Positions 44,241 to 54,374 of a stretch of 64,000 nucleotides of DNA are shown in pieces; the stretch's first letter is position 1; each line of letters begins with the position of its first letter. Origin of the DNA: Calonectria ilicicola (taxonomy: Eukaryota > Ascomycota > Sordariomycetes > Hypocreales > Nectriaceae); assembly GCA_020809705.1 (NCBI GenBank), contig CP085825.1, forward strand, positions 2,418,001 to 2,482,000, in the 5' to 3' direction. Position numbers and translations under genes: made by a program. The notes below the pieces were generated by a model. It was not told where the DNA came from and searched no databases. It saw only the letters and a program-made list of their open reading frames with translations.

Positions 44241-45281
44241 TGTTTGTGTTGGCGGGGACGCTGTGTATATATGTGGTGGTGCAAGCTGTACATATCTGTA
44301 TCTTATGACACTAATGATTTTTGTTCATTCATTTGCTTTGATTATCCAGCGACTAGGTCATTCCTGACTCAACTTGCAGAGCCCACTTCCCACGGTCATT
44401 TTCAAGCGAAAGTGCCATATTTTAATTCATGGTGAGTACTTCCTGCGCCTGATTGCGCTGTGCGCCATCTGTGACCCGCGTGAGTGGCGGTAAAGTATCA
44501 CAACACGTGGGTCAGGTGGCTTGGTGTTGACATGCGACATCTTATCGCTGCTAATGTCACGAGATTCATTACGACTACATTTTTAAAATAAGGCCACGAG
44601 TTGACCACAGCCGCCACATGGCTTATGACGTATTTGCTGCTTTTCTTGGATCCGTTCCTGTTTCATCATCCACCATCTGGTCTAGCTGCTGATTTTGAGG
44701 TGTCCCTTGCATGAACACTAATTCTCGCATCTTCCTCAAGGCGTAATACGCCAAAGTCCCAGCGCATCACTTTCATCTGAGCGCCTGGGTAAGTTTTTAG
44801 ACACGTAAATGCTATAATTTTCCTTGTTTTTTTCTCTTCTGCTTTTTGACGTGGCTGAGATTGAGGTAAGTTTTAGAAATGTCGGGAAAATGGGTTGAAG
44901 CTAGGTGAGCGCCAGAACTTGGAGAGCATATTCGCGGTTGGCCTACCCAGGAATAGCAAATAGTGATCCTCTTGCTATTTAAATGAAACATTAAACTTGC
45001 CTTTTGACCACTTCATTTGCATTTCACTCGTCCCCTAGTGATCAAGCCAATACACCGGCAAGAAATGTGGTTCACCAGAGTGTCGCTTTCCACAAGATTC
45101 TCAACCTTGTCTCTCAACCAAGCTCGGGCTTGGATCAGTTGGGCGGAACGAACCAGCGATGGGAAAATAAATGAAATCAGTATTGCTAAACTATGACATG
45201 ATAGCTGTAGATATGGCATCGCAATACATACACATATGTATGTATATTTATATCTAATATCTTATAGATGTGAAAGTTGGT
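44241..45281. other. Convergent 3' intergenic
   Basis: 1.04 kb between convergent genes. It includes CACACGTGGG-like sequence near 44502 and an AT-rich end with repeated TATGTATGTATATTTATAT at about 45233-45260. Nothing coding was recognised. Confidence 0.5.
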
Positions 45282-47240
45282 TTAAAAATGCTTGACCCAT
45301 TGCCCGATCGGATCTAGATTCGACTCAGGTTCTGTCGGTGAACTTTCTCTCTTGATCTCACTGTACAAGTAAGGCTTCTCGTTTGCATAACATGCTGTTT
45401 CTGCTTCTTCTGGTAGATCTCCTTGAAGCATGTAGGCCCGACTTATCTCGTCAGTACAGTTTGACGAATCCCTTGACGAGTGGCCGTATCCATGGTGAGC
45501 GATGAGTCGCGCGTTCCTGCCCATTTCAGCGAGCAACCTTCTTCCGTTACGCAATGGTGTAGCCGGGTCATAAGTCTCGGCGATTAATAAAACGGGATGG
45601 CGCAGCGTGTTGTTTAAGTCGCCGCGATAGACCTCTGCAGGCTGCGGCCAGTACTTGGAAAATTGGCGACAAGGAAATACGGACTGGAACCGCGAGTTTC
45701 CGGCGACCCATGAATTCCTTGTCATATTGAACCAGAGTGAATCCCACCATTCTAGGCCGCTGGCAGGCTGTGGTGCATCGTATGAGTCCGCACAAATGAC
45801 AAGTATGCCAAGCTCATCCGTGGAGGGCGGCCACAAGGGGGATGAAGGTAGCGTGGGGTCGTACTCCCAGATTCTTTGCTCTATAAATCCTATTGCCCGT
45901 GTTGAATTTCCATCTTCGAGTTCGTACAAAACTCTGGCCAGGGTTGGCCAGGATCGTGCATTGTACATGCAGGAGTAGATGACCTGGATAAGTGTGGAAT
46001 ACGTAACTAGAGATGGCCCGCTAGATTCTGTATATGCTGGAATGGGTCTCTCAACAAGAGATAGTAATAATTTTCGCATTCGTTTTTCGAGGTCCTTTTT
46101 GGTGACAGGATACCCATTTTTGGGTCTTGCCAGGGCGCAGTTTTTGGGACCGGCGTTGATACACTCTCCGATGAAGCCGTCCCTCCAAGCATCCGTGGTG
46201 TTGTCGAGGGCGGTCCAACCAAACCCTCCTAAAAGACGGTGATCCCTTATATACTCGGTACCATCGAGGATCATGCGACCGACGCTATCAGGAAACATGT
46301 TGGCGTATGTTTGTCCGATACCTGTGCCATAACTGACCAGGTATCCTGTCAACTCGTCCTCTCCCAGTGCTTTTCGGATCTCCTCCATATCTCGCGCAAC
46401 GAAAGAGGTGGTTACAAAGCGGGGGAGATCGCCATGTTTCTTCCAACAAGCCTGAAAGACGGCTTCATTCAGAGCGTCGCTAATTTTTAGCTGCGCCATA
46501 GGCGAAGGGGAAACCTCGCGATATTGGTTGGAAATGAGAGACCAGCGATCTCGATCAGCATCGTATGGGAAACATGATATCGCTGGCAGGGACGCATTGA
46601 CGCCGCGAGGATCCCATCCAAGCACATCAAATTTGCTCTTGCTAAAGCGCTCTGTGATATCTTCAGCAGCACGCCAAGCATAGTCGGTTCCGCTTCCACC
46701 TGGACCGCCGGGTTCAATGATGATGGTCCTGGTGCTTTTCTTTCCAGCGCCTGCAGCTGAGGCCCCATTGCTCTTCTCGAGGCCCGAGACTTGAAATTTG
46801 GTCACCGCGAGACGGGCGATGCGTGGATCAAATTTATTTGTGTAGTCGAGGGGAACATCGATATAGCCACAGAGGTATATTCCCCGTCCGGCGTAGGGGT
46901 CATCGCGCACTTTCTTCTGCGAGGTGCGATTTCCCCAGCTCCAATTGTCAGGATTTTTCTCAAACAAGCTGCTCCAAGTTTTCCCTGGATTTGGGTCATT
47001 AAGCCTTGGCACTACGGTTCTGTTGGTGCAGGGCATAAACTGGAAAGGATCATTGGGCTTTGGAAATTTGCCGTAGGCCCCCTCGATGTGTTGACGACGT
47101 AATGTAATCCGCTGGTGGGGAAGACGGAGTACCGAGACTGCCGTAATGATAAAGAGACCAATGAGAAATATCGCGGTTAATGACCAGGAATATCCCGGGC
47201 GCCGCGTTGTTTTTAGAGTCAAAACGGTTTTTTTCTCCAT
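45282..47240 (-). CDS. Membrane-anchored TAP-like alpha/beta hydrolase (S33-type)
   Basis: 652 residues from ATG 47240 (MEKKTVLTL). An in-frame extension to 47390 is less likely because it would precede the basic-then-hydrophobic anchor. Residues 18-40 (SWSLTAIFLIGLFIITAVSV) form one transmembrane segment after a basic N-terminus, giving a type II topology with the enzyme outside or in the lumen. Fold markers are IEPGGPGGSG (176-184, oxyanion region), FDVLGWDPRG (204-213) and the nucleophile turn YLVSYGTGIGQTYANMFPD (Ser303). The acid and His are probably in AETYDPATPLRNG and HHGYGHSS near the C-terminus, as in the TAP-like C-terminal domain. Relatives cleave N-terminal peptides or esters. 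Several N-glycosylation sequons support a secretory route. The usual Gly two residues before the Ser is Val. Confidence 0.85.
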   Translation of the reverse strand: MEKKTVLTLKTTRRPGYSWSLTAIFLIGLFIITAVSVLRLPHQRITLRRQHIEGAYGKFPKPNDPFQFMPCTNRTVVPRLNDPNPGKTWSSLFEKNPDNWSWGNRTSQKKVRDDPYAGRGIYLCGYIDVPLDYTNKFDPRIARLAVTKFQVSGLEKSNGASAAGAGKKSTRTIIIEPGGPGGSGTDYAWRAAEDITERFSKSKFDVLGWDPRGVNASLPAISCFPYDADRDRWSLISNQYREVSPSPMAQLKISDALNEAVFQACWKKHGDLPRFVTTSFVARDMEEIRKALGEDELTGYLVSYGTGIGQTYANMFPDSVGRMILDGTEYIRDHRLLGGFGWTALDNTTDAWRDGFIGECINAGPKNCALARPKNGYPVTKKDLEKRMRKLLLSLVERPIPAYTESSGPSLVTYSTLIQVIYSCMYNARSWPTLARVLYELEDGNSTRAIGFIEQRIWEYDPTLPSSPLWPPSTDELGILVICADSYDAPQPASGLEWWDSLWFNMTRNSWVAGNSRFQSVFPCRQFSKYWPQPAEVYRGDLNNTLRHPVLLIAETYDPATPLRNGRRLLAEMGRNARLIAHHGYGHSSRDSSNCTDEISRAYMLQGDLPEEAETACYANEKPYLYSEIKRESSPTEPESNLDPIGQWVKHF

Positions 47241-47754
47241 GATCCGTGTGAAGAGGTGCTCAACCGTGAGGGTTGAACGAGATTGATGGTTGAGCTGCTT
47301 ATACGATTCAGGGCATGATGTTATAAGTACCTCGGTAGGCGTGTGCGGATATCTACCAGGGGTCCATTTACCTACCTTGTTAGGCAGCACCCATAGTCAT
47401 TGCTAGGGGCCGTTATTAGTGACCAGTCCCCCGCTGGAACGCTGACACTCCCCTGTAGTGCTCCCGACTAGCGGGCTAGTAGCCGGGCCGGTGATACACG
47501 ACTGAGAGTGGCAGGATTGTCCGACAAGCTTGAGGGGTCAGCAGAAGAGCCCCTCATATTTTGGATTCTTCAACTCCTCACTACCACGTCGGGGATTTTG
47601 AGAGACCCCTGCAAACCATATTGGCGGACCATCTTGTACATTTTACACCACTCTCAGGATTGCCGGTGCATCTTTTCTCCTGAGACATTTGGCAGCAGAT
47701 ACACTCTCCCTGCTTGTTCGGATAATCTGAATCACCTTGACCCTCGCAGTGAGC
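47241..47754. other. Divergent promoter TAP-like hydrolase / S9 peptidase
   Basis: 514 bp between start codons of two secretory- or peptide-processing-type hydrolases. No TATA box is evident. A frame on the plus strand at 47508-47810 has no domain and overlaps the S9 first exon in another frame. Confidence 0.5.
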
Positions 47755-49798
47755 ATGAAGCCAAAGACAGTAACACCATACGGGTTTTGGGAGTCATCAA
47801 TCTCAGTTGACACGGTTGTCTCCAAAAGCCGGAAGCTTTCTTCCCCTCGTTCCAATGCACGGAACCCCCAGACATGCATGCCTGATTGACACTGACTGAG
47901 CTATAGGCCCGATCCGCGCGGGCTTTTTACACTGAGACCAGAGAGTCTGGGGGCACCTCCATTATTGAAATCACCAAGGATGGCTTGAAGGATGTTTTGC
48001 CGGCCGAATTTAGCGCCAAAAACTCAGTCTATGAATATGGAGGAACAACATATGCTGTGTTGCCCGATGACCGCATCATCTTTTCAAACAAGGACGATAC
48101 CGTCCATATCCTTGATACAGACGCCGGTGTGGTTTCACTCCTCACGAGCGGACCCAAGTTGAGATACTCGAATTTTGATGCCCACCCTACTCATCCCTGG
48201 GTGGTTGCCAACCAGGAAGACCATGAGAACGACACCCCTGAAGGAGTGCGAAACTATGTCGTGGCTATCAACACTCAAACTGGCGAGGTCAAGAGAATTC
48301 TAGACAATGCTGACTTCTACTATACACCATACTTTAGCCCAGATGGGAGCAAGTTGGCCTGGCTGGAGTGGAATCACCCTGACCTCCCGTTTGATGCTGC
48401 AAAGTTGTACTGGGCGACCTGGGGATCAGACGGTTCCGTTTCTAACATCCAGTTGGTAGCTGGAAAGGACCGTGAAGGTGTCGCCGAACCTCGATGGGGC
48501 CCTGATGGATCTCTGTTTTTTGGTAAGGAGTTGAATGGATATCGCCAATTGTTCCGTCTCCCCCCTAGCCAAGATGAACCAATTGTAATTCGGGCCAAAG
48601 GCCTTGAAAATTTCGAATTTGGGGAGATTCGCTGGTACCAGGGAAGGTCAGTTGACTTTGATAAACTGGAAATTCGAACTACTAACCCTGGCCTAGCCAT
48701 ACTTATGCCCCGTTGTCAGAAAGATTTGTGGTCGCCTGTCCGGTACAATCCGGAAAGGCTCAAGTGACACTTGTAGACCTGGAGACGGGAGCATGGAAAA
48801 TAATCGCAAATGCATCTACTCATTCTGAAGTCATGTTGGATGCAGTGGCACGACTCAGCGACTCTGCGTTTTTTATTATTGCAGCAGGAACATCCAGCCC
48901 CCAAGCACTATATCGGTATGATATTGGAGATGCTGGTGGCCTAACGACAATAAGAAAGTCCACTGATGAGAAGCTCACCGAGTCGCTCTACTCTATCCCC
49001 GAGGCACTGGCTATAACTTCTAAAGGCTTGCCGACTCGAAGCATCCATGGCTTCCTGTGGCCACCCCACAATCCTGATTTTGAGGCACCAGCTGGTGACC
49101 TCCCACCTCTCATAATGTTAGTTCATGGTGGGCCAACGTCATATACTGGCCCGGGTCTGAACCTGCGGATACAGTATTTTACCTCAAGGGGATATGCCGT
49201 ATTGGGACTTAATCACACTGGATCCAGTGCACATGGTCAGGTGTACCGAGAGGCTCTGTTTGGAAACTGGGGCCTAGTGGACTCTGATGATGCTGCAGAG
49301 TTTGTCGACTACCTAGCTACCAACCACCGAACTAAAGCCAACGCAGTTGGAATTACCGGAGTAAGTGCCGGTGGATATAATACTCTCCGAACTCTTACAC
49401 GACACCCAAAGGTCTTTGCCGCTGGTGTCTGTCTCTCGGGCATTAGCGACTTGAAAAAGCTCGATGAGGCTACACATAAGCTAGAGTCAGACTATGCGGA
49501 CCATTTGATTATGCCACCCCGATCTACAAAAGAAGACAAAGAGAGGGTTTGCCGTGAAAGGAGTCCTTTGTTTCATGTCGACAAGATTGAGTCCCCGCTC
49601 TTACTACTCCACGGTGCAAAGGACATAGTGACACCTCTCGACCAGGCTCAGCAAATGGCGGATGCAATCAAATCTAAAGGAGGTGATGTAAAGACAATTA
49701 TTGTTCCAGATGAGGGCCATGGGTTTTACCAACCTCACAACGCAAAACTCTGGCTCGAGGAGGAAGAGAAGTGGTGGCGTAAGACTCTGCTCAAGTAG
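47755..49798 (+). CDS. S9 family peptidase (acylaminoacyl/dipeptidyl peptidase-like)
   Basis: Exons 47755-47856, 47907-48646 and 48697-49798 give 647 residues. Exon 1 encodes MKPKTVTPYGFWESSISVDT and continues to SSPRSN; exon 2 resumes ARSARAFYTETRESGG; exon 3 resumes HTYAPLSERF. Intron 2 is a normal 50 nt GTCAGT/CTAAC/CTAG intron. Intron 1 (50 nt) keeps the frame only if its donor is GC (aat|GCACGG), see findings. Residues 35-400 form a WD/beta-propeller (repeats such as YTPYFSPDGSKLAWLEWNHP). The C-terminal catalytic domain has Ser504 in GITGVSAGG, Asp590 in GAKDIVTP and His622 in DEGHGF. There is no signal peptide, so a cytosolic enzyme trimming small or acylated peptides is inferred. Confidence 0.88.
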
Positions 49799-50684
49799 CA
49801 AAACTCGGTCGCAACTCGTTTGCAAGGGCATCCCAGGGATAAACTTATGCGAAATGCAATTTTGAACTGGCACTCGACATAAAAATGCTGCATAATGATA
49901 TGCGTTGAGACTGAGACACCACGGAGATACTTAGAATTTAGCTAGGCAATAACGTTGGGTTTGTACCCAAGCTGGCTCTCATATCGTAACGTTCGTGCGG
50001 TGAACTTAAGCTATTCGACTGCAATATTAAGCATTAATATTGAAGGCCAGAATACCAGGGTCTTTACTTTAAGATACAATAATCCTTGGAAGATTGTAGC
50101 TCCTTCTGTGGGATTGAAGGTAAAGCGCCACAGGGGCATGATCTTTTTTAGCGGCGCGTTATCCATTGGTAAGAACAATGTGGCATGACACCCATGAGTG
50201 CCTGAGAACTAGGTATATGGTACGTTCAGAAAATGGGGGATGTGCGGAGATGATATATTGATGGTGCATTAAGTACGAGAAGAAGTGTTGGAAATAATAC
50301 GATTTATTGTAGATGTGGAGGTGATCGTATGTAAGGACCGTTCGGCTGGAGGGCTGATGCTGCATTTGGAAACTTGGTTAAAGAACATCGGAAATGTCGT
50401 GTATAAGAAAATATCGTGAAATCACCCGTCGCACAAATGCATGACATAAGTAGCTACCTACAAAGGTAGATTGACGAATCGCAGTATGAGACGGCCAGTC
50501 GCGGGTTATGTGCCGACCACGGAATCGGAGACTTGTTCAACTTTTCCTTCCCCTCACCAACAGTGCTGAACCGACCCCTATGCGAAGGCCGAAATTATAA
50601 ACTAGCCTTAATACCAAAACCTAGTCTCTAGCCATTGGCTTTCCGGATATCTAGATTCAAGCTCCTCGGCAGAAGGTGACAACG
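49799..50684. other. Intergenic, tandem genes
   Basis: 886 bp between the S9 peptidase stop and the rhodanese start: the 3' UTR then a promoter. AT-rich around 50020-50100 with AATATT motifs. No gene supported. Confidence 0.5.
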
Positions 50685-51226
50685 ATGGCTTCAGAAGCCC
50701 CGCAAGATACCCCGCCATGGTGGGCGGCCTTTCCAGAGGCGAAGGCTGAGTGCCCTCGAGTGGAAGCTTCTGAAGTCCACGCTCTTGTAGAGAGGACTCT
50801 GGCGACAGGTCACGGCACTGCTCGTGATTTTCTCCTCGTGGATGTCCGTCGGACAGATTGGGAGGGAGGAACTGTGGCTACGTCCATCAACCTCCCCGCA
50901 CACACATTTTACCAGACTCGACCTGTCGTGTACCAACTTTGCCTGCAGGCGGGCATCAAGAGGGTCATATTCTACTGTGGTAGGACCTCGAGAAACAATG
51001 TTGTATTAAAGAGAACATGCTGACATTGTCTCACTATCTAATAGGAAGCTGTGGCAGTCGTGGACCACGGTGTGCTGGATGGATGCAGGACTACCTTAAT
51101 GAGGTAGGCGAGACCAACATCAAGGCCGAGATTCTCATCGGGGGCATCAAGGGATGGCAAAAGGCCTACGGCGGAAAGCTGATGGATTGGTATGACGCAA
51201 AGGCTTGGGCAGAACAAGGCAAATAG
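50685..51226 (+). CDS. Cdc25/Acr2-type rhodanese-domain protein
   Basis: Exons 50685-50979 and 51045-51226 give 158 residues, starting at MASEAPQDTPPWW. It is a single rhodanese domain: LLVDVRRTDWEGG, SINLPAHTF, then the active-site loop after Cys98, CGSCGSRG. The loop is C-x5-R (Cys98 to Arg104), the seven-residue size of Cdc25 phosphatases and Acr2-type arsenate reductases, which bind phosphate or arsenate; sulfurtransferases have a shorter loop. It ends with GGIKGWQKAYGG, the usual rhodanese C-terminal signature. The 65 nt intron (GTAGGA, CTAAT, TAG) splits the active-site loop. A small stand-alone enzyme of this form could be an arsenate reductase or a yeast Ych1-like phosphatase. No arsenite transporter lies nearby, which leaves the choice open. 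Confidence 0.88.
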
Positions 51227-51369
51227 GATTTGGTCGGGACCGATCGTAGGGGGGCATTCCCTTTCTTGGTATCTAGCAAGATGAACCCGAATGAATAGTC
51301 CCTTAAATGTGTCTCATTTTCGACCGTAAACGCCAAGCAAGCAGCTTAAATTCCCATCATTCTGGAACA

Positions 51370-51875
51370 TCATCCTCTTTGCTGTCGGTCGTCACCACCG
51401 ATTCGTTCCAAGGCCTCGAGCATGACGACTGAATTGCCTCGAACCACCTATTTGTAACATTAGCACCGCTGATTCTTGAATTCCGCTATATTGGGGAGTT
51501 TGGTAAACATACGACCATGCCAAGTCGGATCTTCTCTCCGCCTTCTTTTTCTTCCACCGCCTCGTCGAGAACGATATTCAGGAAGACCTATCCTTGGTCA
51601 GCTTGCCCGGGTGGAACGTAGGGTATGTCGCCATTTCAACACGTACATCATAGCCGCGAAGGACACCGATAACCTTGCGACTGCCGTTGAGTTGGACAAA
51701 CAGTCGCTTGTCGAGATACTAGGCACAAAAGTTAGCCTGATGCCAAAAGTGTTTAGGCTGCGAAGGCGATGGTGATGGACTGCGCCGTCGCAGGGGTGGC
51801 GGGTATGGAATTGAGGCATAAATCCAAAAAGGGACTCTAACGTACTTTCTTGAGCTCAGGCTGGGCGGGGGCCAT
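51370..51875 (-). CDS. SNRPG: Small nuclear ribonucleoprotein SmG
   Basis: Four exons: 51875-51846, 51718-51647, 51587-51513 and 51447-51370, 84 residues. The protein reads MAPAQPELKKYLDKRLFVQL, with Sm1 motif NGSRKVIGVLRGYDVFLNIV and Sm2 motif GMVVVRGNSVVMLEALERI. Sm proteins form the seven-membered ring on U1, U2, U4 and U5 snRNAs; SmG sits between SmE and SmD3. Introns are 127, 59 and 65 nt with GTACGT or GTATGT donors and TAG acceptors, and all phases are 0. SmG carries the short basic loops of the family and a C-terminal GDDRQQRG tail. It is head-to-head with NTR2, another splicing protein. Confidence 0.95.
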
Positions 51876-52080
51876 TTTGAGCAGTTGATGTTACAGGGTG
51901 AACTCTGGTCGTGATGCGACGCGCTCACAGCTGCTAGAGCTATCACTTCCCACCCCATTGAAAAAATCAGATCACGTGACGATAAGACCGGATTTCACGT
52001 CACTGATCATGGGCGCGCGCTTGGTCGCATCTTTCAAGGTTCGTCGACGGGAGGTATTTGCACTCCATTATTGTTCAAAA
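51876..52080. promoter_or_regulatory. Bidirectional promoter SmG / NTR2
   Basis: Only 205 bp separate the two start codons, so both genes must draw on the same sequence. It contains the E-box/GATA composite at 51973-51986 and a second GC-rich block (gggcgcgcgcttgg) near 52009. No TATA box is obvious. Confidence 0.7.
51973..51986 (+). promoter_or_regulatory. CACGTGAC-GATAAG composite element in the SmG / NTR2 promoter
   Basis: Same 14 bases as at 4313-4326, here 98 bp upstream of SmG and 95 bp upstream of NTR2, almost exactly midway. Factor binding is inferred. Confidence 0.4.
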
Positions 52081-53547
52081 ATGAGCTCGTTTGGAGCCAA
52101 GCGCAAAGCCAGGGTCATCAAGGTGGCGGATGAGATTGACCCTGCAGAACAGACTCCGGATACAACCAGCAGCGATGCGACAACGGATGGTGAGCATTTC
52201 CCCCAACTCTCTCAAGACTATTGCTGATGCGAACGAAGGCTGACTATTCGAGATGCAGAACCCCCCAAAATATCCTTTGGTTCTAAATCCGGCCGAAAAC
52301 CATTCCGACAATCGGGACTGCGAAAAAGCTTCAACCCAGACGATGCCAACAGCCTTCGCGATGCGATAACGATTAGCAACCCTGAGGAAGATGATGATGG
52401 CCCCGTGGTTGTACGACCCGCAATTAGTCGTTCCGGCTCCTTGAAACAGAAGAAGCGCCCGAATAAGTCTTCAAGGCTTTCGTTTGGTGGGAACGATGCG
52501 ACTGCGGGAGAAGAAGAGAGCACGGAGGTCTTTACACCCAAGAAGGTGACCCTGGGCCAACGGGCTCTAGAGAATAGTGCGATCAAGAGAGGGATATCTT
52601 CAAGAGGACTTCCTGTACGATCGCTGGGCGATGACGATGAGCGGCCTAAATATAGCAAGGAGTACCTGGACGAGTTACAATCCTCGACGCTTAATACGCC
52701 CCAGAACATTCCCGCTTCGCGATCCGACGAGTTCGATGCGATGGACCTCGACGACTCAGAACTCGATGGCGCTTTGGTTGTTGACTCACCCGATCTTGGT
52801 CACGCGAAATCCAATACCACTATTCTTACAGACGCCGAAATCCGCGAGAAAAAGGAACGACGTGCACGCCTTGCTAAGGAACAAGATTTCCTTTCGGTTG
52901 AAGATGATGATGATGTTTTTGGAGGCAAAAAGAAAGATGATACACGATTAATAGCAGAAGATGAGGATCTTGGCGAGGGATACGACAACTACGTCGAGGA
53001 TGGTGGGCTGTCTCTCGGCAAACGTGCTGAAAAGGAACGGCGCAAACGAGATCGACAACAAATGGCTGAGCTCATTACGGCAGCCGAAGGTCACTCGGAT
53101 GATGAATCCTCAGACAGCGATGCCGAACGGCGGATCGCGTATGAGGCTGCACAGACACGAGCCGGAATGGATGGGCTGAAAAAGCCTAAGAAGGACTCGT
53201 TACAAGATTCGTTACAGGCTCCTCCCAAAATAGCTCCCCTTCCTAGCTTGACGGAATGTCTTGCTCGGTTACAGATTACGCTCAAAAGTATGGAAGGCGA
53301 AATGAAGGCAAAACAAACTCGCACAGAGGCACTGAAGAAAGAGCGTGAGGAGATTGTAAAGAGAGAGCAGGAGGTGCAAGCCTTACTGGATGAGACGGGT
53401 CGAAAATACCAAGAAGCAATGGGATCAGGCAAAGTTGGGGATTCAGCGGCACTGAGCAGTGCGCCGGCTGAATTGGTTGGTGCAAGAGGACTGGAAAGTT
53501 TTGGGACACCCTCGAGAAACCCGGAGGATGAGGACTTGGTTTCATAG
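52081..53547 (+). CDS. NTR2: NTR2-like spliceosome-disassembly protein
   Basis: Exons 52081-52189 and 52259-53547 give 465 residues. The 69 nt intron has GTGAGC and GATGCAG and joins TTD to EPPKISFGSKSGRKPF in phase. The N-terminus (MSSFGAKRKARVIKV) is basic. The SRLSFGG motif, VTLGQRALENSAIKRG and RPKYSKEYLDELQSSTLNTP are hallmark blocks of the nineteen-complex-related protein 2 family. The region DAEIREKKERRARLAKEQDF is followed by acidic stretches, then a C-terminal coiled coil (about 385-440). In yeast, Ntr2 with Ntr1 recruits the helicase Prp43 to take apart the intron-lariat spliceosome. The fungal proteins are larger than the yeast one. Confidence 0.87.
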
Positions 53548-54374
53548 TATAATAGAAGTGACAGAGCTTTGTAATCTGTCGAATATCCAAAGAAATACCA
53601 CCATGCGGCAAACTTATGCCTGGTGCGATGGCCTAAAATTTGATGCGTTGATTTTCAATGTGGTAGTCTAGGTACTTGGCCAAGGTTACGGAGAGGTCCC
53701 ACGTCGGTACCAATATGTATTCCCCCTACTGATATATATACGTGCTAGTACTTGACAGGGAATACATGGCATACTGTTGGACACGACCAGTCGAGGGGCA
53801 TCGGGATATATGAACCCGGAGATAAAAGTTATTGAGACTAGGGGATTTGATATGTCGGATGTTTCATCTTTGGCCCAGGTTTTCTTTCTTGTCACCGCTA
53901 TAGTATGGAGTTTGCGACTTGTATATTTCTTGCCACTCTATGAGACTGTCTCGGTGTCGCCCTGTGACGCTGCCATGTTTGTATAGGGATAGCATGGGTG
54001 TGAGAGCATGAAAGAAAATCGGCAGGATACTACTGATGGGTGCATTGGTACTTTAAGAGAAATTACGAGAAACGAACTCTCCGTAATTTTTTTTTTAGCA
54101 AGGTTCTAAAAGCTCCGATGCGAATACTCCAGATTGGAAGGCAGATCGACGTCGCACTAGGTGGAGTCGAGACCTGTTGAGGACCCCTGTGGGACCTGCA
54201 GGGGGGGATTTGGCGGCTTGGGGAGCTAGCGAAAAAGTCGGTTTTCAATAATACTAAGGTGGTGCAACAGCGAATTGAGCTGAACTCCAACGGCGCCAAT
54301 TGGGATTCCGACTTTCCACCATCTCTCTCCGACGTTGCCCTCACCCTCGCCCTTGTCCTCGTATTACCAGCGAC
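53548..54374. other. Intergenic, tandem genes
   Basis: 827 bp: NTR2 3' UTR then the upstream region of the monooxygenase. A T-run occurs at about 54089-54098. A same-frame extension of the monooxygenase to 54300 exists but lacks conserved residues. Confidence 0.5.

Noticed and set aside
54300..54374. 25-residue extension of the monooxygenase
   Set aside because: MGFRLSTISLRRCPHPRP has no conserved features and the FAD domain begins right after ATG 54375.
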